DNA from: CAZGOM01 sp964542875
GTDB lineage: Bacteria > Planctomycetota > Phycisphaerae > Phycisphaerales > Phycisphaeraceae
Reading direction: 5' to 3'
Length of the DNA stretch: 64,000 nt
Assembly: GCA_964542875.1 (NCBI GenBank)
Contig: CAZIWA010000006.1
Location: 20,102 to 84,101, forward strand
The notes below the pieces were generated by a model. That model was not told the origin of the DNA, did no database searches, and was given only the letters and a program-made list of their open reading frames with translations. Within the stretch, counting starts at the first letter, position 1. Each line of letters begins with the position of its first letter. Made by a program: the position numbers and the translations under genes. This document shows positions 34,078 to 41,446 of this stretch, piece by piece.

Positions 34078-34500
34078 TCAGGGCTTTGGGGATTCCGGCG
34101 GTGCGACGTAGATCATCCACGCGACGCCGAAGCGGTCGGTGAGCATGCCGAAGCTGGGGGAGAAGAAGGTCTTGGTCAATGGCGCCTGCACCTGGCCGCC
34201 ATCGGAAAGGCCCTTGAAATAGCGTGTCGCTTCGGCTTCGGTGGCGACGATGAAGGAGAGCACGATTCCTTCGAACCTGGGGTTTCCGCCGCAGTGGCCA
34301 TCGGCTGCGTTGATGATGGCGTCACCGATTTTCACGGTGGCATGCATCACTTTGTTTTCCGCATCCGGCGGCATGCCGGTGGGAGCGGGGCTTTCCTTGT
34401 AGCGCATGAGCATTTGAATTTCCGCCCCGACGGCCTGGCGGTAAAACGCGAGCGCTTCGTCGCAACGGCCATCGAACATCAGATAGGGTTGAATGGGCAT
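34078..34500 (-). CDS. VOC-family (PhnB/glyoxalase-like) protein
   Basis: The protein is 140 aa with the PhnB-like layout: MPIQPYLMFDGRCDEALAFYRQAVGAEI at the start, KVMHATVKIGDAIINAADG in the middle, and FGMLTDRFGVAWMIYVAP at the end. These are the two beta-alpha-beta-beta-beta units of the vicinal oxygen chelate fold. Proteins of this type are often annotated as 3-demethylubiquinone methyltransferase-like, but they are not methyltransferases and the role is usually unknown. It lies just upstream of ilvA on the same strand. Confidence 0.85.
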   Translation of the reverse strand: MPIQPYLMFDGRCDEALAFYRQAVGAEIQMLMRYKESPAPTGMPPDAENKVMHATVKIGDAIINAADGHCGGNPRFEGIVLSFIVATEAEATRYFKGLSDGGQVQAPLTKTFFSPSFGMLTDRFGVAWMIYVAPPESPKP

Positions 34501-34591
34501 TGGTGGAGTTCCTGTGAGGTTCCATCATTGTAGAGTGACGTTGATGCCTGTGAGGTAAGGCCCACTATTCCGGGCGCGAGATTTGATGCAG

Positions 34592-34622
34592 GCCGGATTA
34601 GATGTCTTGGTCGTAATTCGAC
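34592..34622. repeat. 31-bp REP-like palindrome, copy 1
   Basis: Nine-base arms GCCGGATTA and TAATTCGAC flank a 13-base core (34601-34613). The core is in the reverse orientation relative to copies 2 and 3. It lies 33 bp from copy 2 in the same intergenic space. Confidence 0.75.
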
Positions 34623-34655
34623 ATTTTGCTGCGTGTTTGGATACCCAAGGAAGAT

Positions 34656-34686
34656 GTCGGATTATGCGGAAGACCGCTAATCCGAC
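34656..34686. repeat. 31-bp REP-like palindrome, copy 2
   Basis: Arms GTCGGATTA and TAATCCGAC are exact inverted repeats around a 13-base core that itself has GCGG-AAGA-CCGC. CTAC follows the right arm. The element can fold into a near-perfect 13-bp hairpin with one bulge. Confidence 0.8.
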
Positions 34687-34693
34687 CTACGTG

Positions 34694-35428
34694 CTAGAGC
34701 CCCAGAATTTCAAACGTGTCGTTCCAGTACGTCGGTGAAGGCTCGTTTTCAAAAAGATGTTTGAGCACCACATCCGCTGCCGACTTGAGCAATTCTCGGT
34801 TTCTTAATAGATCCCGGATCGCGAAATCCTTGCACATGTGATGCTCGTGCTGGCCTGCTGCGATCTCCAGAAACCATGCGGCTTTCATCGGATCATCAGC
34901 ATGATGCGCCAGACTTTTCGCGAACTCATATGCCAAGTCCTGATGGGCCTGGAATTTGACAAGGTCATCAATCGCCTCGCACACCAATTCAGAACGGGAC
35001 ACGTAATCATTGACGCGCCTGAATTGGGTTTTCGCAAGGCTCGTCATGCGATTTCGATGCTGCACTTGAAACGTCAACGTCCATTCCCGGAGGCATTTGG
35101 AAAGATGAAGTCGGACGACATCCAATAACCCATCCTCCTGCAGGCGATCCGCGTTGATGGATGTGAAACCGATCAGCGCGGTCATCACGTCCGACGTGCC
35201 TTCATTGTCATGCAAGACAAACCCAAACGCCCCCGGAAGAAAGTAGACAACCTCTTCGTACGTACCTGCGGGAAGGTGGGGCCCCAGAAGATTTTGATAG
35301 TCGTGCCAAACGAGCTTGCTGTCGGGCGTTGCAAGGATTTTGTTGCACGAGATTTCGTCATGATCGAAAAATGGATCAGACAGGCGTGTGGGGCGCCGGT
35401 AGGGAACGTTGAAAAGCGGCTGAGACAT
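34694..35428 (-). CDS. hypothetical protein
   Basis: The protein is 244 aa; I do not recognise a family. It starts MSQPLFNVPYRRPTRLSDPFFDHDE and has no signal peptide, membrane span or Cys cluster. The second half is strongly helical and rich in His and Glu (EIAAGQHEHHMCKDFAIRDLL). Its codons are visibly less GC-rich than those of neighbours, which may indicate recent arrival. It starts 5 bp after the end of the cysteine-desulfurase-like gene on the same strand, so translation coupling or a shared transcript is likely. Two REP-like elements follow it. Confidence 0.6.
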   Translation of the reverse strand: MSQPLFNVPYRRPTRLSDPFFDHDEISCNKILATPDSKLVWHDYQNLLGPHLPAGTYEEVVYFLPGAFGFVLHDNEGTSDVMTALIGFTSINADRLQEDGLLDVVRLHLSKCLREWTLTFQVQHRNRMTSLAKTQFRRVNDYVSRSELVCEAIDDLVKFQAHQDLAYEFAKSLAHHADDPMKAAWFLEIAAGQHEHHMCKDFAIRDLLRNRELLKSAADVVLKHLFENEPSPTYWNDTFEILGL

Positions 35429-35433
35429 TGTGG

Positions 35434-36654
35434 TTAGCGGCGTGCAAGCCGTGCCTGGGTTGCGAGGCAGATGCTGGAGAGAGCATCGACTGCGTGATGG
35501 ACATCGGCGCTTTGCGTGAAGGGGCCAAAGCTGAAACGGGTCATGCCGCCCAGCGTATGGGTGCCGAAGGTCCGGTGAGCCAGGGGGGCGCAGTGGATGC
35601 CCGAGCGGGTGAGGATGCCGTGTTCTTTTTCCAGCACGTCGGAGAGAGATTGGGGGAGGTCAAAGCCATCCACCCTGACAGAGAAAACGGCGCAGCGGTT
35701 GGCAATGGTCTTGGGACCGTAGAGGGTGAGCCCGGGCATTTTTTGCTCGTCATTGAGGCCAGAGAGCATGATGCGCATGAGGGTGACCTGATGTTCCCAG
35801 AGTTTTGCGACGCCTTGATTCAAGATCCACTGAACACCCTCAGAAAGGCCGATAATGCCGATGGCGTTGTGGCTGCCGGGCTCAAAGCGGTCGGGCATGA
35901 AGTCGGGTTGGACGTCTTGTTCGGAGATGGAGCCGGTGCCGCCTTCGCGGACGGTGGCCATTTGCTTTTCGATCCCGGGCCGGATGTAGAGCGCACCGGT
36001 GCCCAGGGGCCCCAGCAGGCCTTTGTGGCCGGGGAAGGCCAGAAGGTCGATGCAATCGGCCTGGACGTCGATTGGAACATGGCCGAGGGACTGCGCGGCA
36101 TCCACGAGGAAGGGAACGCCAGCGGCGCGGGCAATCTGGCCGACCTGGCGCACGTGCTGGAGTGTGCCGGTGACGTTTGAGCCGTGGACGAGGGCGATGA
36201 GCCGGGTTTCAGGACGGAGGGCCTTTTGGACGTCGGCAGGATCGACAAGCCCGGTGGCCGGATCGGCCTCCAGGCGGGTGACATCCAGCTTCATGTGCGG
36301 GCTGAGGGCGTTGAGCGGGCGCAGGACAGAGTTATGGTCCATCCAGGAGGTGATGACGTGCTGGCGTTTGTCGCGGTTTTCCAGGGGCTTAAGGATGCCG
36401 CGAATGCCGAGGTTCAGGGCATCGGAGGTGTTGAGGGTGAAGACAACGTGCTCAGGTTTTTCGCCGTTGATGAGCTGGTTGATTCGAGTGCGGCACTGGT
36501 TCATGAGCCGGCCGGCTTCACGGGACTCAAAATAAGCACCGCGGCCGGGGCTGGCCCCAAGGTTTTTGGCGTAATGAGCCATGGCTTCATGGACGGCTTC
36601 GGGCTTTGGAAAGCTCGTCGCGGCGTTGTCCATGTAAAACCGGGGGGCGGTCAT
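35434..36654 (-). CDS. class V aminotransferase, cysteine-desulfurase-like
   Basis: The protein is 406 aa and PLP-dependent. YMDNAATSFPKPEAV opens the fold, LVDAAQSLGHVPIDV holds the PLP-binding Asp, and FPGHKGLLGPLGTGALYI the PLP lysine. RSGIHCAPLAHRTFGT near residue 350 matches the loop that carries the persulfide cysteine in SufS/CsdA enzymes, so sulfur mobilisation from cysteine is likely. Such proteins supply sulfur for Fe-S clusters, thionucleosides or selenium metabolism. No suf or isc genes are adjacent. The hypothetical gene right after it may be its partner. Confidence 0.85.
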   Translation of the reverse strand: MTAPRFYMDNAATSFPKPEAVHEAMAHYAKNLGASPGRGAYFESREAGRLMNQCRTRINQLINGEKPEHVVFTLNTSDALNLGIRGILKPLENRDKRQHVITSWMDHNSVLRPLNALSPHMKLDVTRLEADPATGLVDPADVQKALRPETRLIALVHGSNVTGTLQHVRQVGQIARAAGVPFLVDAAQSLGHVPIDVQADCIDLLAFPGHKGLLGPLGTGALYIRPGIEKQMATVREGGTGSISEQDVQPDFMPDRFEPGSHNAIGIIGLSEGVQWILNQGVAKLWEHQVTLMRIMLSGLNDEQKMPGLTLYGPKTIANRCAVFSVRVDGFDLPQSLSDVLEKEHGILTRSGIHCAPLAHRTFGTHTLGGMTRFSFGPFTQSADVHHAVDALSSICLATQARLARR

Positions 36655-36701
36655 GCGGGGCTCCTGGGATGGCGGCAGGGTATTTTATCCGGGAATGGCG
36701 G

Positions 36702-36730
36702 GATGTCAGATGCAGAATGCCAGATGTTTG
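36702..36730. repeat. GATGTC-CAGATG intergenic repeat, copy 1
   Basis: The run GATGTCAGATG, GAATG, CAGATGTTTG is closely matched by 63458-63487 upstream of another gene. Both are in intergenic DNA near gene starts. The copy number in the genome is unknown. Confidence 0.45.
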
Positions 36731-36809
36731 GATGTTTTTAAGGGCTGGAATAAGACGCCTCTTAATCGAGACCTGCGTCTTCCCCAAAAACATCCCGGAT
36801 CGGACATTC

Positions 36810-37223
36810 TTACCGTTCCCACTTGAGCCGGGGGGCGTCACCCCAGAGCATTTCAAGGTCGTAGTGGCCGCGAGCCTTGGGGTCAAAGAGGTGGACCATG
36901 ATGTCGGCCAGGTCGATGACGATCCAGCTTGCCTTCTGATCGATATCCGTGCCGAGGCGAACCAGTCCGGTATCGCGCGCATCTTTTTCGATTTCGTCGG
37001 CGAGGCCCTTGATCTGCCGATCAGACCGGCCGGTGCCGATGATGATGTAATCGGTGATGTTGGTGAGCTGGCGGACGTCGAGCAAGAGCACATCGGTGCC
37101 GTGCCGGTCGGAGATGAGCCGGGCGGTCTTGATGGAGAACTCCAGGAGTTGCTCGTCGGTCATGCTCCGTGCGGGGCGCGTGCGGTGGGTTTCAGCGGGC
37201 GTGTTGGGTGTTTCTTCGGTCAT
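36810..37223 (-). CDS. rsfS: ribosome silencing factor RsfS
   Basis: The protein is 137 aa. RsfS (Iojap/DUF143 family) binds ribosomal protein uL14 and blocks subunit joining when nutrients are short. The core is complete: FSIKTARLISDRHGTDVLLLDVR, TDYIIIGTGRSDRQIKGLADEI, SWIVIDLADIMVHLFDPKAR, and YDLEMLWGDAPRL. The N-terminal 20 residues are a variable Thr/Pro/Arg-rich tail. It sits downstream of rpsU on the same strand but behind the rpsU terminator, so it probably has its own promoter. Confidence 0.95.
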   Translation of the reverse strand: MTEETPNTPAETHRTRPARSMTDEQLLEFSIKTARLISDRHGTDVLLLDVRQLTNITDYIIIGTGRSDRQIKGLADEIEKDARDTGLVRLGTDIDQKASWIVIDLADIMVHLFDPKARGHYDLEMLWGDAPRLKWER

Positions 37224-37270
37224 GGCACAATTCTATGGTGGTGGAGGCTTGGCAGGGCGGACCGTGCCAT

Positions 37271-37305
37271 GGAAAAACAAAAACCGGCAAACTCGCGTTT
37301 GCCGG
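37271..37305 (-). terminator. intrinsic terminator of rpsU (minus strand)
   Basis: CCGGCAAAC / GTTTGCCGG (37284-37292 and 37297-37305) forms a 9-bp stem with a TCGC loop. Read on the minus strand it is followed by TTTTTGTTTTT (37283 down to 37273). It is 88 bp after the rpsU stop. Confidence 0.88.
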
Positions 37306-37393
37306 GTGTGATCGTGTTGATCGTCAACAAAACAGGGCATGATGCTTACGCAGTGCCTCTATCTTGGTTGACTGAAAGCCTGTCGTCGGAAGC

Positions 37394-37627
37394 TTAGGGC
37401 TTGCCGAGCGGAGCGGGCTTCCGGGGCGTACGGGGGCGCCCAGTGACGGGGCCATCGACGCGCTTGACGGACTTGCGCATGGTGCGCTGTTTGCGTTCGC
37501 TGGGCTTTTCGTAGTAGGCGCGACGCTTGATGTCCTTGGTCAGGCCTTCTTTTTCGCACATCTTCTTAAAGCGCCGAACCAGTTGTTCTGCACTCTCACC
37601 AGCACGGGCTTTGATACGGATCGACAT
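37394..37627 (-). CDS. rpsU: 30S ribosomal protein bS21
   Basis: The protein is 77 aa and highly basic. AEQLVRRFKKMCEKEGLTKDIKRR followed by AYYEKPSERKQR is the bS21 core; the C-terminal tail (RPRTPRKPAPLGKP) is longer than in E. coli. bS21 helps mRNA start-site selection on the small subunit. It is monocistronic: its own terminator lies downstream and the sialidase-like gene is 80 bp upstream on the same strand. Confidence 0.95.
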   Translation of the reverse strand: MSIRIKARAGESAEQLVRRFKKMCEKEGLTKDIKRRAYYEKPSERKQRTMRKSVKRVDGPVTGRPRTPRKPAPLGKP

Positions 37628-37707
37628 GTCAGCTCCTTGGGACTGTTTTCAAGTAGAGTCCCATATTGTGCAATAACCGCATTAGGAATGCAACTCGCAA
37701 GATAGAT

Positions 37708-39123
37708 TTACCCAATCGCATCGATCCGGGCGAAGATGCCCCAGGCCTTGCCTTGATTGGAATTGAGAGCGATGGTGAGCTGATTTTCGCCGTGGCGGGT
37801 GGCGACTTTGACTGTGGTTTTGTCGGGTTTTGCGGGGTTTTTGCCGTCGGTGTCGATGACCAGCTTACCGTTGACCCAGCCTTTGATGGGGCCGTCATAG
37901 CCCAGGTGGAGATATGCGGAATCGGTGGGACCGTTATCGAACCGGGTGGTGAGATAGATGACGCCGGGCCGGTTATCGATCCGTTCACGCACATTGACGA
38001 AGCCGTGTTCGAGAGATTCGCGGCCGGAGCTCTGGATGGGCTGCCAGCCGAGTTTGGCGTCGCCGGTGTTGGGCTCTTCAAGGGTTTTCCATTGCCCTTC
38101 GTGGGGCTGAAGATCTGAGTATTGCCAGTTCTTCACGAAATTTTCGGCGCTAAAGACAGCATCGGCGAGATAAATGCTGGGCTTGCTCCACTGGTCAAGG
38201 GAGCGGTCAAGGGGGAGGTCGTGGCCGGAGTAATAAACAAGGTCGATGTGCGCGGAGCCGTTTGGCCGTTGGGCGCGGCTCATGTAGGAGCAGTCAAACC
38301 CGGGCCCGGAGGGGAGGACGATCTGCATGTGGGGCTGGCCGTTATCCATGCGCCAGACTGCGACGTGGGTGATGCGCGGGTTGATGTACCAGCGGCCAGA
38401 AAAGTAAATATCGTCACGAACGAGCCAGAGACAGGGGCCGCCGATGCGGATATCGAGCTCCTGCTTGGTCCATTGGGTGTAGGGGGCCTGGGCGGTCATC
38501 AGAAGCGGCTTTTTAGAGGCATGTTCACGGCGTACCAGCATGACGGCGGTGCCGTCGGGCTTGAACGCGAGAGAGCATTCGTTGGGTTGATCAGCGCCGG
38601 CGTGAAGGACGCGCTTGGCAGTCCAGTCGATGCCGTTATCGCTTTCAAACCAGGTGATTTTATTTCCGTCGGGGTTTTTGATGGGATCGGCGAAGCCATA
38701 GCCGGCGCAATAGTGCTTGCCTTTGAAATATTCCGGGCGCCAGAGGATGTGGTCATCGGTGCCGGTGTAGGGTGTCCAGGGGGACCAGTTGAGCCCGTTA
38801 TTGGACCAGGCGCAACCGGATTGAAATTTTCGTTCGGTACGGATTCTGCTGTTTACAAGCGTAAAGCCAGTGAGAAATATCCGGTCGCCCGCATTGTAGA
38901 GATGGGCATCGCGGGTGTCGGAATCGCCTCGAGCGACGTGGGCGTTGTCGAAGGTTTCGCCGTTGTCGCGGCTGCGCAGCACGATGAGTTTGCCGGAATC
39001 ATCGACGTGGCTGTCGCCCTGGCGATAGGCGATGTAGAGGTTGTCTTGGAAATAGGTAGCACCGGTGAAGGCATTGTGATTGGAGTCGTGGGTGACACGC
39101 CGGATGGATTCAATGGTCATCAT
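37708..39123 (-). CDS. sialidase-like six-bladed beta-propeller protein
   Basis: The protein is 471 aa from ATG 39123, chosen because AAAGG lies upstream and because a longer frame would run through rpmI on the other strand. Asp-box-like motifs mark the propeller: RSRDNGETFDN near 45, SNNGLNWSPW near 100 and ESDNGIDW near 150. The C-terminal 120 residues (TTRFDNGPTDSAYLHLGYDGP, WVNGKLVIDTDGKN) look like a beta-sandwich that binds carbohydrate. No signal peptide is visible, so it may be cytoplasmic or use an unseen route. It probably acts on or recognises a sugar polymer or oligosaccharide; sialic acid itself is not shown. Confidence 0.7.
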   Translation of the reverse strand: MMTIESIRRVTHDSNHNAFTGATYFQDNLYIAYRQGDSHVDDSGKLIVLRSRDNGETFDNAHVARGDSDTRDAHLYNAGDRIFLTGFTLVNSRIRTERKFQSGCAWSNNGLNWSPWTPYTGTDDHILWRPEYFKGKHYCAGYGFADPIKNPDGNKITWFESDNGIDWTAKRVLHAGADQPNECSLAFKPDGTAVMLVRREHASKKPLLMTAQAPYTQWTKQELDIRIGGPCLWLVRDDIYFSGRWYINPRITHVAVWRMDNGQPHMQIVLPSGPGFDCSYMSRAQRPNGSAHIDLVYYSGHDLPLDRSLDQWSKPSIYLADAVFSAENFVKNWQYSDLQPHEGQWKTLEEPNTGDAKLGWQPIQSSGRESLEHGFVNVRERIDNRPGVIYLTTRFDNGPTDSAYLHLGYDGPIKGWVNGKLVIDTDGKNPAKPDKTTVKVATRHGENQLTIALNSNQGKAWGIFARIDAIG

Positions 39124-39331
39124 GTTGAGAGGCCTTTGTAAGTTGGTGGAAGTTGTGCGGGATTTTATCGGTTTTCGTGCAAGTTGAAAGTTGCAGCAGG
39201 CATGGATGTGTATTAGTGAGGTGGTCGATGAGGAATTCAAAAACGGTGGGGGAAAGAGCGATAAACAAGCGGAATTGCATCTGTCAAGTTCTTTGTTACA
39301 ATCTTCCGTCTCTGCATATTTGGAGAAGGTC

Positions 39332-39589
39332 ATGACGAAGAAGAAGAGCCATAAAGGCTTGCTTAAGCGGATCCGGATCAGCGCCAACGGCAAAGTGCTG
39401 TTCAAGCGCCCCAACCGGAGCCACCTGCGTTCACGCAAGCCGGCCAAGCGTTTGATGAAGCTGCGTCGTCGTATGACGGCCAAGGCGGGCGATATGAACC
39501 GCTTGCAGCTGATTCTGGGTCGTCGGCTGAAGCCCGCGCACTACAAGAAGGTGCGCGTTGTGAAGCCTGCGGCTGAAGCCAAGCCCTAA
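39332..39589 (+). CDS. rpmI: 50S ribosomal protein bL35
   Basis: The protein is 85 aa from ATG 39332 (GGAGAAGG upstream); the larger frame from 39191 is spurious. KKKSHKGLLKRIRISANGKVLF followed by RSHLRSRKPAKRLMKLRR is the bL35 core. It is about 20 residues longer than the usual 64-66, with a basic C-terminal extension ending VVKPAAEAKP. rplT follows, but a terminator-like hairpin lies between. infC, the usual first gene of this operon, is not present upstream; instead a divergent sialidase-like gene is found. Confidence 0.92.
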   Translation: MTKKKSHKGLLKRIRISANGKVLFKRPNRSHLRSRKPAKRLMKLRRRMTAKAGDMNRLQLILGRRLKPAHYKKVRVVKPAAEAKP

Positions 39590-39613
39590 TAAGGCTGGTA
39601 TACTGTTTGTTTC

Positions 39614-39643
39614 CCGGACGCCATGTGTGGCGTCTGGTTTTTT
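39614..39643 (+). terminator. terminator or attenuator between rpmI and rplT
   Basis: CCGGACGCCA / TGGCGTCTGG (39614-39623 and 39628-39637) pairs over 10 bp with one G-U pair and a TGTG loop, followed by six T. It lies 24 bp after the rpmI stop and 88 bp before rplT. It has all marks of an intrinsic terminator and may be an attenuator controlling rplT. Confidence 0.8.
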
Positions 39644-39730
39644 ACCCACCGCGGCTGGGGACCTCCAAGATCGGCTGTGCTGAACAAGCCAGACCCGACC
39701 CCCTGATCCGCCAATGCAAAGGTTTCTCCG

Positions 39731-40120
39731 ATGACAAGGGCACGTAAAGGCGCAGCATCAAGGCAGGCGAAGGTTCGTTGGTTTCGCGAGGCACGCGGCA
39801 AGCGCGGCGCACGCAGCCGGTGCTGGCGCAAGGTACGCGAATCGGTTATTCGCGCTGACGTCTACAAGACCATTCACCGCCACCATGTGAAGCGTAATTT
39901 CCGCTCACTGTGGATCACCCGTCTGACCGCCGCGGTTGCAAGCCGTGGCATCAACTACAGCCGTCTGATCCACGGGCTGAAGCTGGCGGCGATCTCGATC
40001 AACCGGAAGATGCTGAGCAACCTGGCCATCCAGGACCCCTCCGCTTTCGACCTGATCGTCGACCAGGCCAAGAAGGCTCTCTCGGCTGCCGGCAAGGCTC
40101 CCAAGAAGGCAGCGGCCTGA
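39731..40120 (+). CDS. rplT: 50S ribosomal protein bL20
   Basis: The protein is 129 aa. TRARKGAASRQAKVRWFREARGKRGARSRCWR and YKTIHRHHVKRNFRSLWITRL are the bL20 fingerprint, and SRLIHGLKLAAISINRKMLSNLAIQDP the globular domain. bL20 starts large-subunit assembly and in E. coli represses its own operon. The C-terminus has a short Ala/Lys tail (KAPKKAAA). It is followed by a strong terminator. Confidence 0.96.
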   Translation: MTRARKGAASRQAKVRWFREARGKRGARSRCWRKVRESVIRADVYKTIHRHHVKRNFRSLWITRLTAAVASRGINYSRLIHGLKLAAISINRKMLSNLAIQDPSAFDLIVDQAKKALSAAGKAPKKAAA

Positions 40121-40166
40121 GTTTGATGGTCTGAGACGGTCTTAACAGACCTGATACAGCAATAAG

Positions 40167-40202
40167 ACCGGGCGCATGGACAACCATGCGCCCGGTTTTT
40201 TT
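40167..40202 (+). terminator. intrinsic terminator of rplT
   Basis: ACCGGGCGCATGG / CCATGCGCCCGGT (40167-40179 and 40184-40196) is a 13-bp perfect stem with an ACAA loop followed by seven T. Confidence 0.92.
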
Positions 40203-40855
40203 ATTGGGCATTCGATGCGGCGCAAGAATGTTTGTTGAAGATATAAGAGTTCCGGTTTGATGGCGACGCTTTAGTGGTGATTCATGCGTCGAAGGGGCTT
40301 GAGCGTGGCGCGGTGACCTCGCGGACTGGGCTTCTCTACTTGGGTCGTTTTGTAAAACGATAACGCCCGGCATGTTTCCATACATGCCGGGCGTTGATTG
40401 GGCGACAGGCACTGGCGGGCCTGTCGGCGTATCTTAAAGCGCCCTTTGGATGGCGCGGATGGTCACTGAGAGCCCGGATCGCGGTGATGATCCGAGTCTG
40501 TGGAAGCCTTGGATCTTGAGTCCCTGGTTTGACTGCGTAGTCTAGCCAGATGCTTTAGATTCAGGCTTCGAGGCGAAAGAGAGCCCAGGGCTTGGGGTGC
40601 GACGGACATGGTCGCACATGTGCAGGGGGCGTACTCTTTCCGGCCCGCATGGTTGCGAGCCGTATAACGAACAGTGGTGAGCAGGTCTGACGTACTGGGT
40701 CATGTTTGCCCGCCACGATTGTTGCTGAGGGGGGCCATAGGGTCTGGGAGGCTCGGTAAGCGCTTCCGGGGCGCGTTTAGGACGAATGCCGCAGTCAGGG
40801 AGGCAAAGTCCGTCGAGGTCTCACAGGCCGGTCTGGCGAGTCCCCTAGGTGATCC

Positions 40856-40952
40856 CGAATCAGCGTGTTGAAGGAGCCTCCGGACAGGGAGGGCTACAGG
40901 GGGGAGGGGGGCACACAGGGCCCGGAGGCTCCAAATTCAACACGCTGATTCG
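40856..40952. other. 28-bp-arm hairpin with G-rich loop
   Basis: Bases 40856-40883 pair perfectly with 40922-40932 plus 40936-40952; the only interruption is a three-base AAA bulge at 40933-40935. The loop (40884-40921) contains GGG-A-GGG-CTACA-GGGGGG-A-GGGGGG, which fits the G-quadruplex pattern of four G runs with short spacers. There is no T run. The strand of any transcript is unknown. Confidence 0.75.
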
Positions 40953-41142
40953 TTATTCACTTGTCACTCTCTCTTCCGACATGAGGGTTATTGCAATGTA
41001 CGTGCCAGAGACGAATAGCGAAGTGAAAAAACATTAAATGAGTGTTTTCTCGCCCAAAGCCGCAAATAAAATGCAACAGCATGTCTTGCCAGGTGAATGA
41101 GGTTGAATGTTTATCAAAATGAAAACTGAGATAGTGTCAAAA

Positions 41143-41194
41143 TGAGAATCAATTTGAAAATTGAGAGTCTTTCAGCCGTACATAATTGAGAATC
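41143..41194. promoter_or_regulatory. three tandem TGAGARTC boxes upstream of dioxygenase 2
   Basis: TGAGAATC at 41143 and 41187 and TGAGAGTC at 41162 lie in the same orientation. The second and third are part of the near-identical words ATTGAGAGTCTTTCAGC and ATTGAGAATCTTTCGCTG. The same core precedes other genes in this window. They are 250-300 bp upstream of the start codon. Direct tandem boxes suggest a regulator binding site; the protein is unknown. Confidence 0.45.
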
Positions 41195-41446
41195 TTTCGC
41201 TGATTTGCTCATGTGATCGCTCAGAAAAGGCTGATTCGGACGAGCCGGGGCATGCTGTCGGTGCAATGCTCAAACAATCATCAAATGTTTATCAGATATG
41301 TGAATGGAGCGGCCGTCAGGCCGACGCCGAGGAGTTCCGCGCGGCGCCGCGCGAGAGGAAGAGGGCAGGGTGGCCTGGTATCAAGAGATGGTTTGGGAGA
41401 GTCAATTTGAGTAACTTGTCTCTACATATCTTTCATGGAGTGACAA

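Larger units (their letters stand above)
40203..41446. other. 1.24-kb gene-free, structured intergenic region
   Basis: No frame here encodes a recognisable protein. The left 750 bp are GC-rich and full of hairpins: 40362-40395 (14-bp perfect stem), 40403-40426, 40475-40494, 40597-40617 and the large one at 40856-40952. The right 450 bp are AT-rich and hold three TGAGARTC boxes before a dioxygenase gene. I compared the left part by eye with RNase P RNA, tmRNA, SRP RNA and 6S RNA and found no convincing match. It could contain one or more non-coding RNAs. Confidence 0.5.

Noticed and set aside
38122..39141. A 339-codon frame antisense to the sialidase-like gene
   Set aside because: No recognisable family, and the other strand has Asp boxes and a good start.
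37708..39483. The longer 591-codon version of the sialidase-like protein
   Set aside because: Its first 120 codons run through the promoter of and antisense to rpmI and have no protein-like character. The ATG at 39123 has a ribosome-binding site.
40440..40860. RNase P RNA, tmRNA, SRP RNA or 6S RNA
   Set aside because: Short words such as CATAGGG and GGCAAAGTCCG recall RNase P RNA, but the conserved P4 strands, ACAGAA block and order of elements are not there. No tmRNA ends or tag and no SRP tetraloop region were seen.
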